From assembly GCF_900141705.1 (NCBI RefSeq), contig NZ_FQYM01000009.1, positions 1 to 64,000 of the forward strand: a stretch of 64,000 bases of DNA, written 5' to 3'. Each line of letters opens with the position of its first letter. The stretch's first letter is position 1. The translations under genes were made by a program, and so were the position numbers. The stretch is from Fibrobacter sp. UWP2. Its GTDB lineage: Bacteria > Fibrobacterota > Fibrobacteria > Fibrobacterales > Fibrobacteraceae. Shown in pieces: positions 43,898-53,511 of the stretch. Under the pieces are notes generated by a model. That model was given only the letters and a program-made list of their open reading frames with translations, ran no database searches and had not been told where the DNA came from.

Positions 43898-45535
43898 ATG
43901 GCATTCAAATACGAAGCGACCGTTCAGCACGGCGAAGACAAAACTGAATATGTGAACCTCGGCAAGGAAGGCGTTTCCGTCGCCGAGTTCGAAGGCAAGA
44001 AGATTCTCAAGGTCGAGAAGGCTGCCCTCACGAAAATCGCCCAGGCGGCTTTCGAAGAGGTGGAATTCTGCCTGCGCCCGGCCCACACGGCCAAGGTCGC
44101 AAAGATTTTGCAGGACCCGGAAGCTTCGGACAACGACAAGTTTGTCGCCCTCACCATGCTCAAGAACGCCTGCGTTGCCGCCAAGGGCATCCTCCCGTTC
44201 TGCCAGGACACCGGTACGGCAATCTGCGTTGCCCACAAGGGCCAGCAGGTGTGGACGGGCTTCGACGACGCCGAAGCGATTTCCGAAGGTATCTACAACG
44301 CCTACACCACCAAGAACCTGCGCTACAGCCAGATTGCACCGCTCACGATGTACGAAGAAAAGAACACCGGTTGCAACCTGCCTGCCCAGATCGACATCCA
44401 CGCCGAAGAAGGCGCCGAGATGAAGTTCCTCTTTGTGGCGAAGGGCGGTGGCTCTGCCAACAAGACTTACTACTGGCCCATGACCAAGGCGCTCCTCAAC
44501 CCGAAGTCCTTGGAAAAGTTCCTCGCCGAAAAGGTGAAGACCTTGGGTACTGCGGCATGCCCTCCGTACCACCTCGCGATTGTGATTGGCGGAACCTCTG
44601 CCGAAATGAACACGCACATGGTGAAGCTCGCTAGCTGCGGCTATCTCGACGATATTCCGACCAGCGGTTCCGAAGGCGGCCGTATTTTCCGCGACCTCGA
44701 AATGGAAGAAAAGGTTCTGCACATTTGCCAGAAGACGGGCATTGGCGCCCAGTTCGGCGGCAAGTACCTGGTGCACGACGTGCGCGTGATTCGCGCTCCG
44801 CGCCACGCTGCAAGTTGCCCGGTTTCTATCGGCGTGAGCTGCTCTGCCGACCGCAACATCAAGGCAAAGATTGACGAGAACGGTCTCTGGCTCGAAAAGA
44901 TGGAACACCATCCGGAAAACTACATTCCGGCAGGCAACGCCGTGAACCTCGCTCCGGCAGTTGAAATCGACCTTGACCGCCCGATGAAGGAAGTGCTCGC
45001 CGACCTCACCAAGTATCCGGTGAAGACCCGCCTCAGCCTCAAGGGCACGATGATTGTGGCCCGCGACATGGCTCACGCGAAGATTGCCGAAATCTTCGAC
45101 AAGCAGGAACGCGGCGAAGAACTCACCGACGAAGAAAAGACCGTGCTCAAGGTCGTGTCTGACCACCCGATTTACTACGCCGGCCCGGCCAAGACTCCGG
45201 CTGGCATGCCGACGGGTAGCTTCGGCCCGACGACGGCTAACCGCATGGACCCGTACGTGATGCGCTTCCAGAGCAAGGGTGCCTCGATGATCATGGTTGC
45301 GAAGGGCAACCGCAGCCAGGACGTGACCGACGCCTGCAAGAAGTACGGCGGATTCTTCCTCGGCTCCATCGGCGGTCCGGCAGCCATCCTCGCCGAACAG
45401 AACATCCTTTCGAACGACATCGTGGCTTTCCCGGAACTCGGCATGGAAGCCATCCGCAAGATCACCATCAAGGACTTCCCCGCCTTCATCCTCGTGGATG
45501 ACAAAGGCAATAACTTCTTCGAAGGCCTAATCTAG
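43898..45535 (+). CDS. fumA: class I (iron-sulfur) fumarate hydratase
   Basis: 545 residues, the single-chain class I fumarase length. It converts fumarate to malate, here likely in the reductive branch towards succinate that Fibrobacter ferments to. The N-terminal alpha-type domain (~1-320) has [61 protein letters not shown] and [16 protein letters not shown]; Cys in [14 protein letters not shown] and NTGCN are the likely [4Fe-4S] ligands. The C-terminal beta-type domain (~380-545) has [19 protein letters not shown] and RMDPYV. No ribosome site is strong. It is convergent with rluE, 3 nt apart. Confidence 0.96.
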   Translation: MAFKYEATVQHGEDKTEYVNLGKEGVSVAEFEGKKILKVEKAALTKIAQAAFEEVEFCLRPAHTAKVAKILQDPEASDNDKFVALTMLKNACVAAKGILPFCQDTGTAICVAHKGQQVWTGFDDAEAISEGIYNAYTTKNLRYSQIAPLTMYEEKNTGCNLPAQIDIHAEEGAEMKFLFVAKGGGSANKTYYWPMTKALLNPKSLEKFLAEKVKTLGTAACPPYHLAIVIGGTSAEMNTHMVKLASCGYLDDIPTSGSEGGRIFRDLEMEEKVLHICQKTGIGAQFGGKYLVHDVRVIRAPRHAASCPVSIGVSCSADRNIKAKIDENGLWLEKMEHHPENYIPAGNAVNLAPAVEIDLDRPMKEVLADLTKYPVKTRLSLKGTMIVARDMAHAKIAEIFDKQERGEELTDEEKTVLKVVSDHPIYYAGPAKTPAGMPTGSFGPTTANRMDPYVMRFQSKGASMIMVAKGNRSQDVTDACKKYGGFFLGSIGGPAAILAEQNILSNDIVAFPELGMEAIRKITIKDFPAFILVDDKGNNFFEGLI

Positions 45536-45538
45536 TAA

Positions 45539-46090
45539 TTAAATTACTTTATCAGTAACAATTTTCCATTCCCCTGGTTGCAAGTCACCCAGGGGAATTT
45601 TTCCTATCTGCACTCGAATTAGGCGCAGCGTCGGGAAACCCACTGCTGCCGTCATGTGGCGGACCTGTCGGTTTTTACCCTCGATGAGGGTGAGGCGTAC
45701 CCAGCTGGTGGGAATGTTCGCGCGGAAGCGGACGGGCGGAACCCTTTCCCAAATCCAGTCTGGGGCTTCAACAATTTCTGTTTTGCAGGGCTTAGTGTGA
45801 TAGCCTTTGATGTCTACACCTTTAGCGAGCTTGCGAACGGCCTCTTCGGTAATTTGTCCATCTACCTGTGCCAAGTAAGTACGCGGGTGTTCAAACTTGG
45901 GATCGAGCAATTTCTTGATGAGTTTCCCGTTGTCTGTAAGCAGCAAGGCGCCTTCGCTGTCATGGTCCAAACGGCCTGCCGCGTATACGCCCGCAGGGAA
46001 GCCGAAGCTGTCGAGCGCCGGGTGTCCCGATTCGGGCGTAAACTGGCTCAGTACGCCAAACGGCTTGTTGAAGAGAATGACGGTAGACAT
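45539..46090 (-). CDS. rluE: RluE-like rRNA pseudouridine synthase
   Basis: 183 residues, catalytic domain only, without the S4 domain of RsuA/RluB. Motifs: VILFNKPFGVLSQF, AAGRLDHDSEGALLLTDNG with the catalytic Asp, and LIEGKNRQVRHMTAAVGFPTLRL. This short form matches RluE, which modifies position 2457 of 23S rRNA. A second member of the superfamily with an S4 domain lies at 23205-23933. Target assignment follows length and similarity only. Confidence 0.85.
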   Translation of the reverse strand: MSTVILFNKPFGVLSQFTPESGHPALDSFGFPAGVYAAGRLDHDSEGALLLTDNGKLIKKLLDPKFEHPRTYLAQVDGQITEEAVRKLAKGVDIKGYHTKPCKTEIVEAPDWIWERVPPVRFRANIPTSWVRLTLIEGKNRQVRHMTAAVGFPTLRLIRVQIGKIPLGDLQPGEWKIVTDKVI

Positions 46091-46136
46091 GGAATTTCCT
46101 TGTTCTTAATAGTAAAAAAAATTATAGATTAAAAAC

Positions 46137-46892
46137 ATGATAGACATTTACGAATTATCAAAGAATCCTTTAGTATTCCAGAAACCACGTACCATCACGT
46201 CGGCGTACATTGACGTTTCGGGCAAGATGGGCATCGCCCAGACGGTGCTCATGGTTCAGGACAACTTTACCGAGAATTTTGGCGCCATCAAGCAAGACAA
46301 CTTTTTTGTGAAGGAGAAGGGCGGCTACTGGGCCATTTCAAAGGCGAAGTTCAAGTTCTTTGAACGTCCGTACTGGAGCGAGAAGGTGGTGACGACCTCC
46401 TTCCCGGCGAATAACTCGCTTATCCGTACCGACGAGAATACGGCAATCACCACGCCCGAGGGCGAGCCCATCATCTTGGCGGTGCAGGAGGCTTGCTGCC
46501 TTGACCTGGAACGCCACCGCCCCATGAAACTCAGTGCGGTGGACTTCCCGACGGAGGGGTTCCCCGAGGCGTTCATGGACGGCAAGTTCACCAAGTTCGA
46601 CGTGCCGCCCGAAGGCTATGCCGAGGTTTACCGCCAGCGCGTGCTCCCGCAGCACATCGACATGTCGCACCACATGAACAACATCGAATACATCAAGCTC
46701 GCGTTGAACGTGTTTAGCGCCAGCGATTTGGAAGTGTGCCTGCCGTCGATGCTCGAGGTGCATTTCCTTGGCGAGACCCGCGAAGGCCAGGAAGTCACCA
46801 TCTTCCGTGCCGACAACAAGGGCGCGACTTACATGAAGATCGAGGACGACACGGGCCGCGTCGTTTTCGAGATGAAAATCAAGATGAAGTAG
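46137..46892 (+). CDS. acyl-ACP thioesterase
   Basis: 251 residues with two hot-dog halves, the FatA-type bacterial acyl-ACP thioesterase. The second half has IDMSHHMNNIEYIKLALNVF, matching the D-x-N-x-H-x-N-N-x-x-Y catalytic region (here Ser for the first Asn), and the first half has the substrate-binding ASKAKF/FFERPYWSEKV segment. It releases fatty acids from acyl carrier protein. The end is 1 nt from the stop of the convergent CBM9-like gene. It opens with ATG; no clear ribosome site. Confidence 0.85.
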   Translation: MIDIYELSKNPLVFQKPRTITSAYIDVSGKMGIAQTVLMVQDNFTENFGAIKQDNFFVKEKGGYWAISKAKFKFFERPYWSEKVVTTSFPANNSLIRTDENTAITTPEGEPIILAVQEACCLDLERHRPMKLSAVDFPTEGFPEAFMDGKFTKFDVPPEGYAEVYRQRVLPQHIDMSHHMNNIEYIKLALNVFSASDLEVCLPSMLEVHFLGETREGQEVTIFRADNKGATYMKIEDDTGRVVFEMKIKMK

Positions 46893-46893
46893 C

Positions 46894-47445
46894 CTAAATC
46901 AGGATATCGAAGAATTCAGGCCGGTGAAAATCCGGCTTTTCTGTTTCTATCGTGAAGGCGCTCAGGTAGTGGGGCGTCTTTGTTTTGTCGCCGCACTTGT
47001 AGAGATTCCCTCGGATTTGTACACCCTCGAACGAGTTCATCCCGAACAAACTTGCGGGGATGGAAAGTTTCATCCCCCAACTGATAAAGTCTCCGACGAC
47101 GCTGGCGAGCTGTTTTTCCCGTACGACCCTCGAAAGGTCGGTGGTCTCCAACAGGGTGCGGTTCTCGCGCCCGGTACCCCGTGCCGCCAACAAAAATCCC
47201 CGGCTGGTCACCTCGAAGTTGAAGTACTCGGCGGGGTTCGTGGGGTTTTGCAAAAACACCTCGACGCAGGAGTCTTCCCAGCTGCGGCCGGAGTCTTCCA
47301 TGACCTCGGCGCGGAAGCAGTCCAGCGGCTCCTCGACGGTAAAGGACACTTCAAAAAAGTCGTTGTTGACGGAGGTCTCCGCCAAGACGGTGGGGAGCGC
47401 GATTCCCTGGTTCTTTTCCCAGTTCATGTTCGGTTTTAAAAGCAT
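46894..47445 (-). CDS. CBM9-like domain protein
   Basis: 183 residues from ATG 47445 (AGGG about 7 nt upstream); an earlier ATG adds 24 unrelated residues. The sequence WEDSCVEVFLQN near residue 60, with the preceding beta segments and a late FEGVQIRGNLYKCGD, resembles the family 9-like carbohydrate-binding modules found as free-standing proteins. No signal peptide is present, so it may be cytoplasmic, unlike usual polysaccharide-binding modules. No catalytic residues are seen. Substrate and role unknown. Confidence 0.7.
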   Translation of the reverse strand: MLLKPNMNWEKNQGIALPTVLAETSVNNDFFEVSFTVEEPLDCFRAEVMEDSGRSWEDSCVEVFLQNPTNPAEYFNFEVTSRGFLLAARGTGRENRTLLETTDLSRVVREKQLASVVGDFISWGMKLSIPASLFGMNSFEGVQIRGNLYKCGDKTKTPHYLSAFTIETEKPDFHRPEFFDILI

Positions 47446-47656
47446 AGCCCTAATATAAAAGAATATGTGTCCGTTAAAAAAGTGCCCGAACACTTGTGGA
47501 CACTTTTTAGACAGCAAGCAATGGGGACAAAACTGCAGAATTTGTTTAAAATAGGCGTTTCCGCTTTTGGCACGGCTTTTGCAAATACAAAGTGCCGAAG
47601 GTTACAGAGCCAATGTTTGGACTCGCCTGGGTAATAACAATAATATAGGAGGCCTT

Positions 47657-47995
47657 ATGGCTGAAACGAATGCAACAGAAACTAAAGTTGAACCCGAAAA
47701 GGCGAAGTCTTCCGCCTTTGATTGCCTTGCCGTGACGCAGGTCAGCGTGTGGCCTTTCAAGGAGGGCCCGAACCTGGGGCACATGAAGGGCATTGCCCAG
47801 ATTGTGCTGAACGACCAGATGGTCATTCGCGGGCTCCGCGTGATGGACGGCCAGAACGGTTTGTTTGTGGGCTACCCGAACGACCCGTTCTACAAGGGCG
47901 AAGATTTCCGCAGTCTTTGTAACCCGATTACGCGCCAGCTGAAGGAACACATCGAGAACTGCGTGCTCGAGAAGTTCCAGGCGGCGGTCGCCTAG
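47657..47995 (+). CDS. spoVG: SpoVG family protein
   Basis: 112 residues from ATG 47657, preceded by AGGAGG at 47648-47653. The SpoVG core is visible: SVWPFKEGPN (first beta strand), GIAQIVLNDQMVIRGLRVMD, and FVGYPNDPFYKGEDFRSLCN with following ITRQLKEHIENCVLEKF. A 20-residue Glu/Lys/Ala-rich N-terminal extension is present. SpoVG binds nucleic acid and regulates septation, virulence and metabolism in Firmicutes and spirochaetes; its role here is not known. The ComM gene follows at 10 nt, so the two are probably co-transcribed. Confidence 0.9.
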   Translation: MAETNATETKVEPEKAKSSAFDCLAVTQVSVWPFKEGPNLGHMKGIAQIVLNDQMVIRGLRVMDGQNGLFVGYPNDPFYKGEDFRSLCNPITRQLKEHIENCVLEKFQAAVA

Positions 47996-48005
47996 CGGGT
48001 CCACC

Positions 48006-49529
48006 TTGTTCAAGCGAATCCGTTCTTACTGTTTGTTCGGCATCAAGGCTGTGCCTGTGAGTGTTGAGGTGGATGCAGCCCAGGGCCTGCCCGGGTTCAC
48101 CTTGGTAGGCCTCCCCGATAGTGCCGTGAGGGAGTCCCGCGAGCGAGTCGTCTCGGCCATACGCTCGGTGGGGAAGGTGGTGACGGGTTTCCGTACGACG
48201 GTGAACCTTTCGCCCGCGGATTTGCGCAAGGAGGGGAGTGCTTTGGACCTTCCACTGGCTGTTGGGTTGCTGGTCGCGACAGGTGAGGTTTCCTTTCCTC
48301 ACCTGGACCGGTATGTCTTTGTTGGCGAACTCTCGTTGGACGGCTTGATGAAGCCTGTGCGAGGGGTGCTGTCCATGGCGATGAGCTTGCTCAAGGACGG
48401 GAGCGTCTTGGTGATTCCGCGAGAGAATTGCCAGGAGGCTTCGCTGGTGGAAGGTCTCCGTTTTATTTGTGCCGATACTTTGAAGGAGTGCGTCGAAGTT
48501 TTGGAAAGCGGCGGGGATTCTGCCATCCAGGTGGCGTCGGGAATCAAGCGTGATTCAGCGGCTGCGGTATACGACGTCCCCGATTTTAAGAACGTCATTG
48601 GGATGGAAGGCGTAAAAAGAGCTTTAGAAGTGGCGGCTGCCGGCGCCCACAACTTCCTCCTCGTTGGCTCCCCGGGCGCTGGCAAGACGCTCTGCGCGCG
48701 CTGCCTGCCGGGGATCCTCCCCGACATGACGGACGAGGAAATCTTGGAGACGACGCGTATCCATTCGTGCGCGAGGCGGGCGGGCGATTCTGCCGTATTT
48801 CGCCCCGTGTTGGTTCGCCCGTTCCGGTCGCCGCACCATTCTGCGTCCATGGTGTCGCTGGTGGGCGGCGGCTCTCGCCTCGCTCCCGGCGAGGCGAGTC
48901 TCGCGCACAACGGCGTGCTGTTCCTGGACGAGCTCCCTGAGTTCAACCGGTGCGTGCTCGAGGCGTTGCGCGAACCCATGGAGGACGGCTCCGTTTCGGT
49001 GAGCCGTGCGAGCGGGACTGTGGTGTGGCCGGCGCGCTTTATGATGGGTGCCGCCATGAACCCTTGCCCCTGCGGTTTTGCGATGGACCCCAAGCGGGTC
49101 TGCACCTGCTTGCCCGACGCCCGCAAGCGCTACCGCGAAAAAATATCGGGGCCGCTCCTTGACCGCATCGACATCCAGGTGAGCGTGCCCCCGGTCGACG
49201 CCAGCCTGTTTGTGGGCCGCAAGGAGAACGAGTCCTCGGCGGCCATCCGCAAGCGGGTGTGCGCCGCGCGCGAACTCCAGCGCCGTCGTTTTGCGGACCT
49301 GCCCTTCAAGTCGAATGCCGAGATGACGTCGGAGTGGGCGCGCAAGGCTGCCGCCATGGATGCTCCCACGGAACGGTTTGCTGTATCCGCTGCCGATAAA
49401 ATGAACCTGAGCGCCCGCGGCTATTACCGCCTGCTCAAGGTGGCAAGGACCGTCGCCGACTTGCGGAATGCCGTTAACGTCGAAATAACGGACCTCTCCG
49501 AGGCTATCCGTTACAGGACGTATTCTTGA
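48006..49529 (+). CDS. comM: ComM/YifB-family AAA ATPase
   Basis: 507 residues starting at TTG 48006 (no ATG or GTG is in frame before the family's conserved start, LFKRIRSYCLFGIKAVPVSV). An N-terminal Lon-like domain (GLPGFTLVGLPDSAVRESRERV) is followed by the AAA domain with Walker A LVGSPGAGKTLCARCLPG, GGGSRLAPGEASLAHNGVLFLDELPEF, ADMTDEEIL-type helices, and GAAMNPCPCGF with paired Cys. ComM is a branch-migration helicase that helps integrate transformed DNA in naturally competent bacteria; homologues also occur in non-competent ones. It follows spoVG closely. Start choice is fairly sure, role in competence here is inference. Confidence 0.93.
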   Translation: MFKRIRSYCLFGIKAVPVSVEVDAAQGLPGFTLVGLPDSAVRESRERVVSAIRSVGKVVTGFRTTVNLSPADLRKEGSALDLPLAVGLLVATGEVSFPHLDRYVFVGELSLDGLMKPVRGVLSMAMSLLKDGSVLVIPRENCQEASLVEGLRFICADTLKECVEVLESGGDSAIQVASGIKRDSAAAVYDVPDFKNVIGMEGVKRALEVAAAGAHNFLLVGSPGAGKTLCARCLPGILPDMTDEEILETTRIHSCARRAGDSAVFRPVLVRPFRSPHHSASMVSLVGGGSRLAPGEASLAHNGVLFLDELPEFNRCVLEALREPMEDGSVSVSRASGTVVWPARFMMGAAMNPCPCGFAMDPKRVCTCLPDARKRYREKISGPLLDRIDIQVSVPPVDASLFVGRKENESSAAIRKRVCAARELQRRRFADLPFKSNAEMTSEWARKAAAMDAPTERFAVSAADKMNLSARGYYRLLKVARTVADLRNAVNVEITDLSEAIRYRTYS

Positions 49530-49557
49530 TGGGTGAGAGCGTTACGCCCCGGCTACG

Positions 49558-49923
49558 TTACCGTTTAATACGGATGGAAGATTCAGCCCCGGCGCAGTTG
49601 GGTATTGCCTGGGGCTTGCGCACCGTGACCTCGGCCATGAGCGCCTTGGGGTAGTTGTTTAGAATGTGCTTTGCTGTCTCGAAAACGAGAGTCTCTTCGA
49701 GCTGGAACTGCGAGTGGCGGATGAACCCCTGGAGGTCCTCCGCTAACTGGGCATAGTCTATGGAGTGGGCCAGGTCCTCGTTACGGGCGGCCTGTGCAAA
49801 ATCCAACCAGAGGGCGACGTTCAAAACAATCGGCTGTTCCTTTTCCCTTTCGTAGGGGAGGGTGCCGATGATGCAGTTGAACTGCAGGTCCTTGATGCAG
49901 ATTTTGCCGGCTTCGATTACCAT
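49558..49923 (-). CDS. folB: dihydroneopterin aldolase-like protein
   Basis: 121 residues from ATG 49923, normal FolB size; a longer reading adds 17 non-family residues. CIIGTLPYEREKEQPIVLNV is the family's first motif (glycine-tyrosine and Glu of the active site), YAQLAEDLQGFI carries the central Tyr, and KALMAEVTVRKPQAIPN the late Lys-Pro. It cleaves dihydroneopterin in folate synthesis. The ATG overlaps the stop of the upstream membrane protein by 7 nt, indicating translational coupling. No other folate genes are in the window. Confidence 0.87.
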   Translation of the reverse strand: MVIEAGKICIKDLQFNCIIGTLPYEREKEQPIVLNVALWLDFAQAARNEDLAHSIDYAQLAEDLQGFIRHSQFQLEETLVFETAKHILNNYPKALMAEVTVRKPQAIPNCAGAESSIRIKR

Positions 49924-50981
49924 ACAAAGAGGACGATGGCGGCGGTCAGGGTCACACCCGTCACGCCGAACCAAATGTTACGCGCCGTGGCGTGGGAATC
50001 CTGGGTCTTTTTGTTGGTGTCCATGCGCTTTTCGAGGGTCTTCAACGAGTAGTTGGAACCGCCGGTCAGGTTGTAGTAGCTCATGGCAGCTACGCAGGAA
50101 CTGACTGATTCTGGGGCGTTGTCGGAACAGGCTTGAAGAATTTTGCCGTAAAGCTGGTCGTGGACATCGTCGAGTTCGTCGTAGGCGTCGCCGGCCTTGT
50201 TGGCTTCCATGTGTTCGAGAATGCCGAGCACGGCGCTGGTAGCGGCGATGGCAGAGAGGGCGACTGCGCTCCAGAAGCGGACTTCGTCGGCGATACCGAA
50301 ACGGTCGGTAGCGTTTTCGCTGGCGTCATAAGCGGCGTCGTCGGCGGAGTTGTCGCGTTCGTCGGCTTCGGCATTCGTCTTGTCGAGGTTGCCTGCGACA
50401 TCATAATCTTCGTCTTCTTCTTCGTCTTCGCAGTCCGGATCGTACTCGTCGCATTCTTCCTCGGCGGCGGGGGCGGCTGCGGCAACGGGGGCGGCCTCTT
50501 CGGCAACCGGGGCGTCGCCCTTCAGTTCAACGGCGTCGCCCGCGACAAATGCGATGGCGCTGGATTGATTTGGGATATAGACGGACTTGCCGTCAAAGTA
50601 CACTTTTTCGAAGTCCTCGCCGGCGTCCATGCCGCGGCGCTTGTAAAGCTTTGCCTTGACGATGTCGTCATAGGAGGCTCCGTCGGGAACGGAGAGGGCG
50701 GTCATGGAGCTGAGGTCGCCTGCGCCACCCTGGTATAGCTGGTAGGCTGTTTCGGATTCACCGAACGGGTCCTCGAATTTTTGACGCACAACCAGGCGTC
50801 CCTCTTGCAGGGAGGAGACTTCGTTTACCGGAGCGACCTTGAGTTCGCCGCCGAATTCGGCAGTAATGTATTCGTCGGGGGTGCCGACGTCCTGTGCGGT
50901 AAATTCGTCAATATCATAGGGGCCAGCAAAGGCTGCGGCCGCGGAGAGGCAGATTGCCATAAAAATGCTACGATTCATCAT
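49917..50981 (-). CDS. exported acidic protein with two membrane helices
   Basis: 354 residues. A signal peptide (MMNRSIFMAICLSAAAAFA) is followed by a predicted globular domain (~20-150), a highly acidic Ala/Glu/Asp linker with EECDEYDPDCEDEEEDEDYD around residues 175-195, then WSAVALSAIAATSAVLGIL (~240-258) and IWFGVTGVTLTAAIVLFVW at the C-terminus. The last ~45 residues before the second helix are polar. This resembles many Fibrobacter envelope proteins without assigned function. It precedes folB, overlapping it; the reason for the coupling is not visible. Confidence 0.75.
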   Translation of the reverse strand: MMNRSIFMAICLSAAAAFAGPYDIDEFTAQDVGTPDEYITAEFGGELKVAPVNEVSSLQEGRLVVRQKFEDPFGESETAYQLYQGGAGDLSSMTALSVPDGASYDDIVKAKLYKRRGMDAGEDFEKVYFDGKSVYIPNQSSAIAFVAGDAVELKGDAPVAEEAAPVAAAAPAAEEECDEYDPDCEDEEEDEDYDVAGNLDKTNAEADERDNSADDAAYDASENATDRFGIADEVRFWSAVALSAIAATSAVLGILEHMEANKAGDAYDELDDVHDQLYGKILQACSDNAPESVSSCVAAMSYYNLTGGSNYSLKTLEKRMDTNKKTQDSHATARNIWFGVTGVTLTAAIVLFVW

Positions 50982-51174
50982 ATTACTCCAAAAGGACTAA
51001 TTTTCTAGGAAATATATAAAAAAAAAGCCAAATGTTTAAAAAAATAAGGATTTTGAGTGTTTTCATCGCCTGTTTTTGATGAAGGTCAACCATAATTACA
51101 TATTTAAGGTGTTTTTCTTGTAAAAATTTCTACTTTTTAGCCCGTAAATTTTAACCCTAAAAGAGGAATCCATA

Positions 51175-52431
51175 ATGGCAAAGCTCTCTATCGAAGATCT
51201 CGAACTCGCCGGCAAGCGCGTGTTCATCCGTGTTGACTTCAACGTTCCGCAGGACAAGGTGACTGGCGAAATCACCAACACCAAGCGTATCGAAGCCGCC
51301 CTCCCGACCATCCAGTACGCTCTCGATCACGGTGCAGCAGTCGTGCTCGCTTCCCACCTCGGCCGTCCGAATGGCGAAAAGAACATGAAGTACACGCTCG
51401 CTCCGGTTGCCAAGAAGCTCGAAGAACTCATCAAGAAGCCGGTGAAGTTCCTCTCCGACTGCGTGGGTCCGGAAGTCGAAGCCGCCTGCGCCGCTATCAA
51501 GCCGGGTGAAATCATCCTCCTCGAAAACCTCCGCTTCCACATCGAAGAAGAAGGCAAGCGCAAGATCAAGAACGCCGATGGCACCGAAACCAAGGAAAAG
51601 GCCGACAAGGAAGCCGTCAAGGCCTTCCGTGCAAGCCTCACCAAGCTCGCTGACGTTTATGTGAACGACGCTTTCGGTACCGCTCACCGCGACCACTCCT
51701 CCATGACTGGTGTTGAACTTCCGCAGCGTGCCGCCGGTTTCCTCATGAACAAGGAACTCAAGGCATTCGACCAGGTGCTCAACAATCCTCCGCGTCCGTT
51801 CCTCGCCATCCTCGGCGGTGCCAAGGTCGCCGACAAGATCCAGCTCATCAACAACCTCCTCGACAAGGCCGACAAGATCATCATCGGCGGTGGCATGGCT
51901 TTCACCTTCAAGAAGGTTTTGAACAACATCGAAATCGGTTCTTCTCTGTTTGACGAAGAAGGCGCCAAGCTCGTTCCGGATCTGATGGCCAAGGCCAAGG
52001 CTGCCGGCAAGGAAATCATCCTCCCGGTCGACTACATCGCTGCCGACAAGTTCGCTGCCGACGCTGCCACGAAGGCTGTCTCTGACGCCGAAGGCATTCC
52101 GGCTGGCTGGATGGGCCTCGATGTGGGCGCTGAATCCACCAAGCTCTTCGTGAACGCTATCAAGTCCGCCAAGACCATCGTCTGGAACGGCCCTGCAGGC
52201 GTGTTCGAATTCGAAGCCTTCGAAAAGGCTACCAAGGCTATGGCCGACGCTATCGTCGAAGCTACCGCTGCCGGCGCAATCACCGTGATCGGTGGTGGCG
52301 ATACCGCTACGGCTGCCAAGAAGTACGGTGCCGACAAGAAGGTGACCCACACCTCTACGGGTGGTGGCGCTTCCCTCGAACTTCTTGAGGGAAAAACCTT
52401 GCCTGGTGTAGCAGTGCTTACTGACAAGTAA
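51175..52431 (+). CDS. pgk: phosphoglycerate kinase
   Basis: 418 residues. It transfers phosphate between 1,3-bisphosphoglycerate and ADP in glycolysis. Motifs: [20 protein letters not shown] (substrate binding), [55 protein letters not shown] and [13 protein letters not shown]. The ribosome site AGAGGA lies 7 nt upstream of the ATG. Codon choice is strongly biased (CTC, AAG, GGC), as expected for a highly expressed gene. It is followed by a strong terminator. Confidence 0.98.
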   Translation: MAKLSIEDLELAGKRVFIRVDFNVPQDKVTGEITNTKRIEAALPTIQYALDHGAAVVLASHLGRPNGEKNMKYTLAPVAKKLEELIKKPVKFLSDCVGPEVEAACAAIKPGEIILLENLRFHIEEEGKRKIKNADGTETKEKADKEAVKAFRASLTKLADVYVNDAFGTAHRDHSSMTGVELPQRAAGFLMNKELKAFDQVLNNPPRPFLAILGGAKVADKIQLINNLLDKADKIIIGGGMAFTFKKVLNNIEIGSSLFDEEGAKLVPDLMAKAKAAGKEIILPVDYIAADKFAADAATKAVSDAEGIPAGWMGLDVGAESTKLFVNAIKSAKTIVWNGPAGVFEFEAFEKATKAMADAIVEATAAGAITVIGGGDTATAAKKYGADKKVTHTSTGGGASLELLEGKTLPGVAVLTDK

Positions 52432-52456
52432 TTCAAAAACAAATTTTGAATTTTAT

Positions 52457-52489
52457 AAAGACTCTGCATTTTCGCAGGGTCTTTTTTTT
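52457..52489 (+). terminator. intrinsic terminator of pgk
   Basis: AAAGACTCTGC, ATTTTC loop, GCAGGGTCTTT then a T-run, about 25 nt after the pgk stop. Confidence 0.88.
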
Positions 52490-52527
52490 ATATTGTGCGA
52501 TTGAATCATCCATCCTTCGGAGGAAAT

Positions 52528-52881
52528 ATGTCCATCGCCGAGTTAGCAAAAACATTCCATGCAGACAAGCGCGGTAACTGCGCGATGTCGGTAGCTTATG
52601 GCTATGCGCGGGCTCACGGCAAGTCGGACGAGGAGTCGGTGGCTTATGCGGCGCCTTTCAAGGGGCTTTCGGGTGGCCGCGCTCCGGACGGACTTTGCGG
52701 GGCGCTTCACATGGCGAAGCTTTTGCAGCCGGACCATGCCGATGCCATTGAGCAGTTCTTCCGTGAAGGAGCCAAGGGCGTCGCCCGCTGCAAGGAAATC
52801 CGCCCGACGGCGGTTATCCCCTGCAACCGCTGCGTGGCTTTGGCGGGCGAGGCGCTCGACTTTTTGGAGCAGGACGCGTAG
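52528..52881 (+). CDS. small Cys-containing protein, C_GCAxxG_C_C-like (tentative)
   Basis: 117 residues from ATG 52528, with GGAGG 6-8 nt upstream. It contains GNCAMSVAYGYARAHG near residue 17, GGRAPDGLCGALHMAKLL in the middle, and CNRCVALAGEALDFL near the end. The spacing resembles C_GCAxxG_C_C family proteins, which are thought to be redox-active and often selenium- or sulfur-linked. Here LCGALHMA lacks the second Cys of that signature. No signal peptide. I give this as a resemblance, not a firm family call. Confidence 0.55.
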   Translation: MSIAELAKTFHADKRGNCAMSVAYGYARAHGKSDEESVAYAAPFKGLSGGRAPDGLCGALHMAKLLQPDHADAIEQFFREGAKGVARCKEIRPTAVIPCNRCVALAGEALDFLEQDA

Positions 52882-52904
52882 TTTTTTGCTAGATTTCAAA
52901 ACAA

Positions 52905-53462
52905 ATGAAACCGGTTGTTTTTTTATTTGCCCTTTTGACAACGCTCGCCTTTGCGCATGCCGCCGAGGCTGGCGCGGCCATGGTCCCCTTTGTTGTTCCC
53001 GATTCCTCTGCCGAACAGATTACGGTCCCTTTTGCTGCCCAGGCTTCTACAGCTTCGGCGGATTCTATGGTGACCGAACCTGCTGAACCTGCGATGGCGC
53101 CGGATTCGGCGGTGGTTCAACCGGCCGACCCCGACAGCCTCAAGTATTACGAGGTCGAGGCGTTCAAGTACCGCCAGGAACAAAAGCACAAGCACGCGGT
53201 CTCGAAAGTGCTTACCTGGGTCGCCGTGGGTGTGGGCGTTGCGGGAATGGGGACTCTCGCTGCCGGGTTCATGCTCGAGGACGAGGACCAGGGCAAAATT
53301 TGCCGCGGTGTTGGCGGCGGCATTCTTTTGGGTGCCCTTGTGACCATGGGCTTCTCGTTCGGTTTTGACCTCTCTGCCGAGGGCTTAAGGGTCAAGGCGC
53401 ACTATTATGACCAAAAGCTGGCTGACTACAAGCGCCGTCACTCGGCTTTGAATCCAGAATAA
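52905..53462 (+). CDS. exported protein with two hydrophobic segments
   Basis: 185 residues. A signal peptide (VVFLFALLTTLAFAHA) precedes a Pro/Ala/Ser-rich linker to about residue 85. Two glycine-rich hydrophobic segments (VLTWVAVGVGVAGMGTLAAGF, VGGGILLGALVTMGFSFGF) span residues ~105-160, separated by a short acidic loop with Cys. The end is basic. No known domain. It starts 23 nt after the preceding gene and could be cotranscribed with it. Confidence 0.7.
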   Translation: MKPVVFLFALLTTLAFAHAAEAGAAMVPFVVPDSSAEQITVPFAAQASTASADSMVTEPAEPAMAPDSAVVQPADPDSLKYYEVEAFKYRQEQKHKHAVSKVLTWVAVGVGVAGMGTLAAGFMLEDEDQGKICRGVGGGILLGALVTMGFSFGFDLSAEGLRVKAHYYDQKLADYKRRHSALNPE

Positions 53463-53511
53463 CTATCTTTGCCCCAGTGTTTGGATGTGCATGGCTAACA
53501 AAAGGAGACTT

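Noticed and set aside
43796-45166. A 456-codon frame opposite the fumarase gene
   Set aside because: The fumarase sequence is unmistakable; the antisense frame is rich in His/Val/Phe as expected from reverse reading of biased codons.
51157-52350. A 397-codon frame opposite pgk
   Set aside because: Shadow of a highly expressed gene with strong codon bias; no motif or ribosome site.
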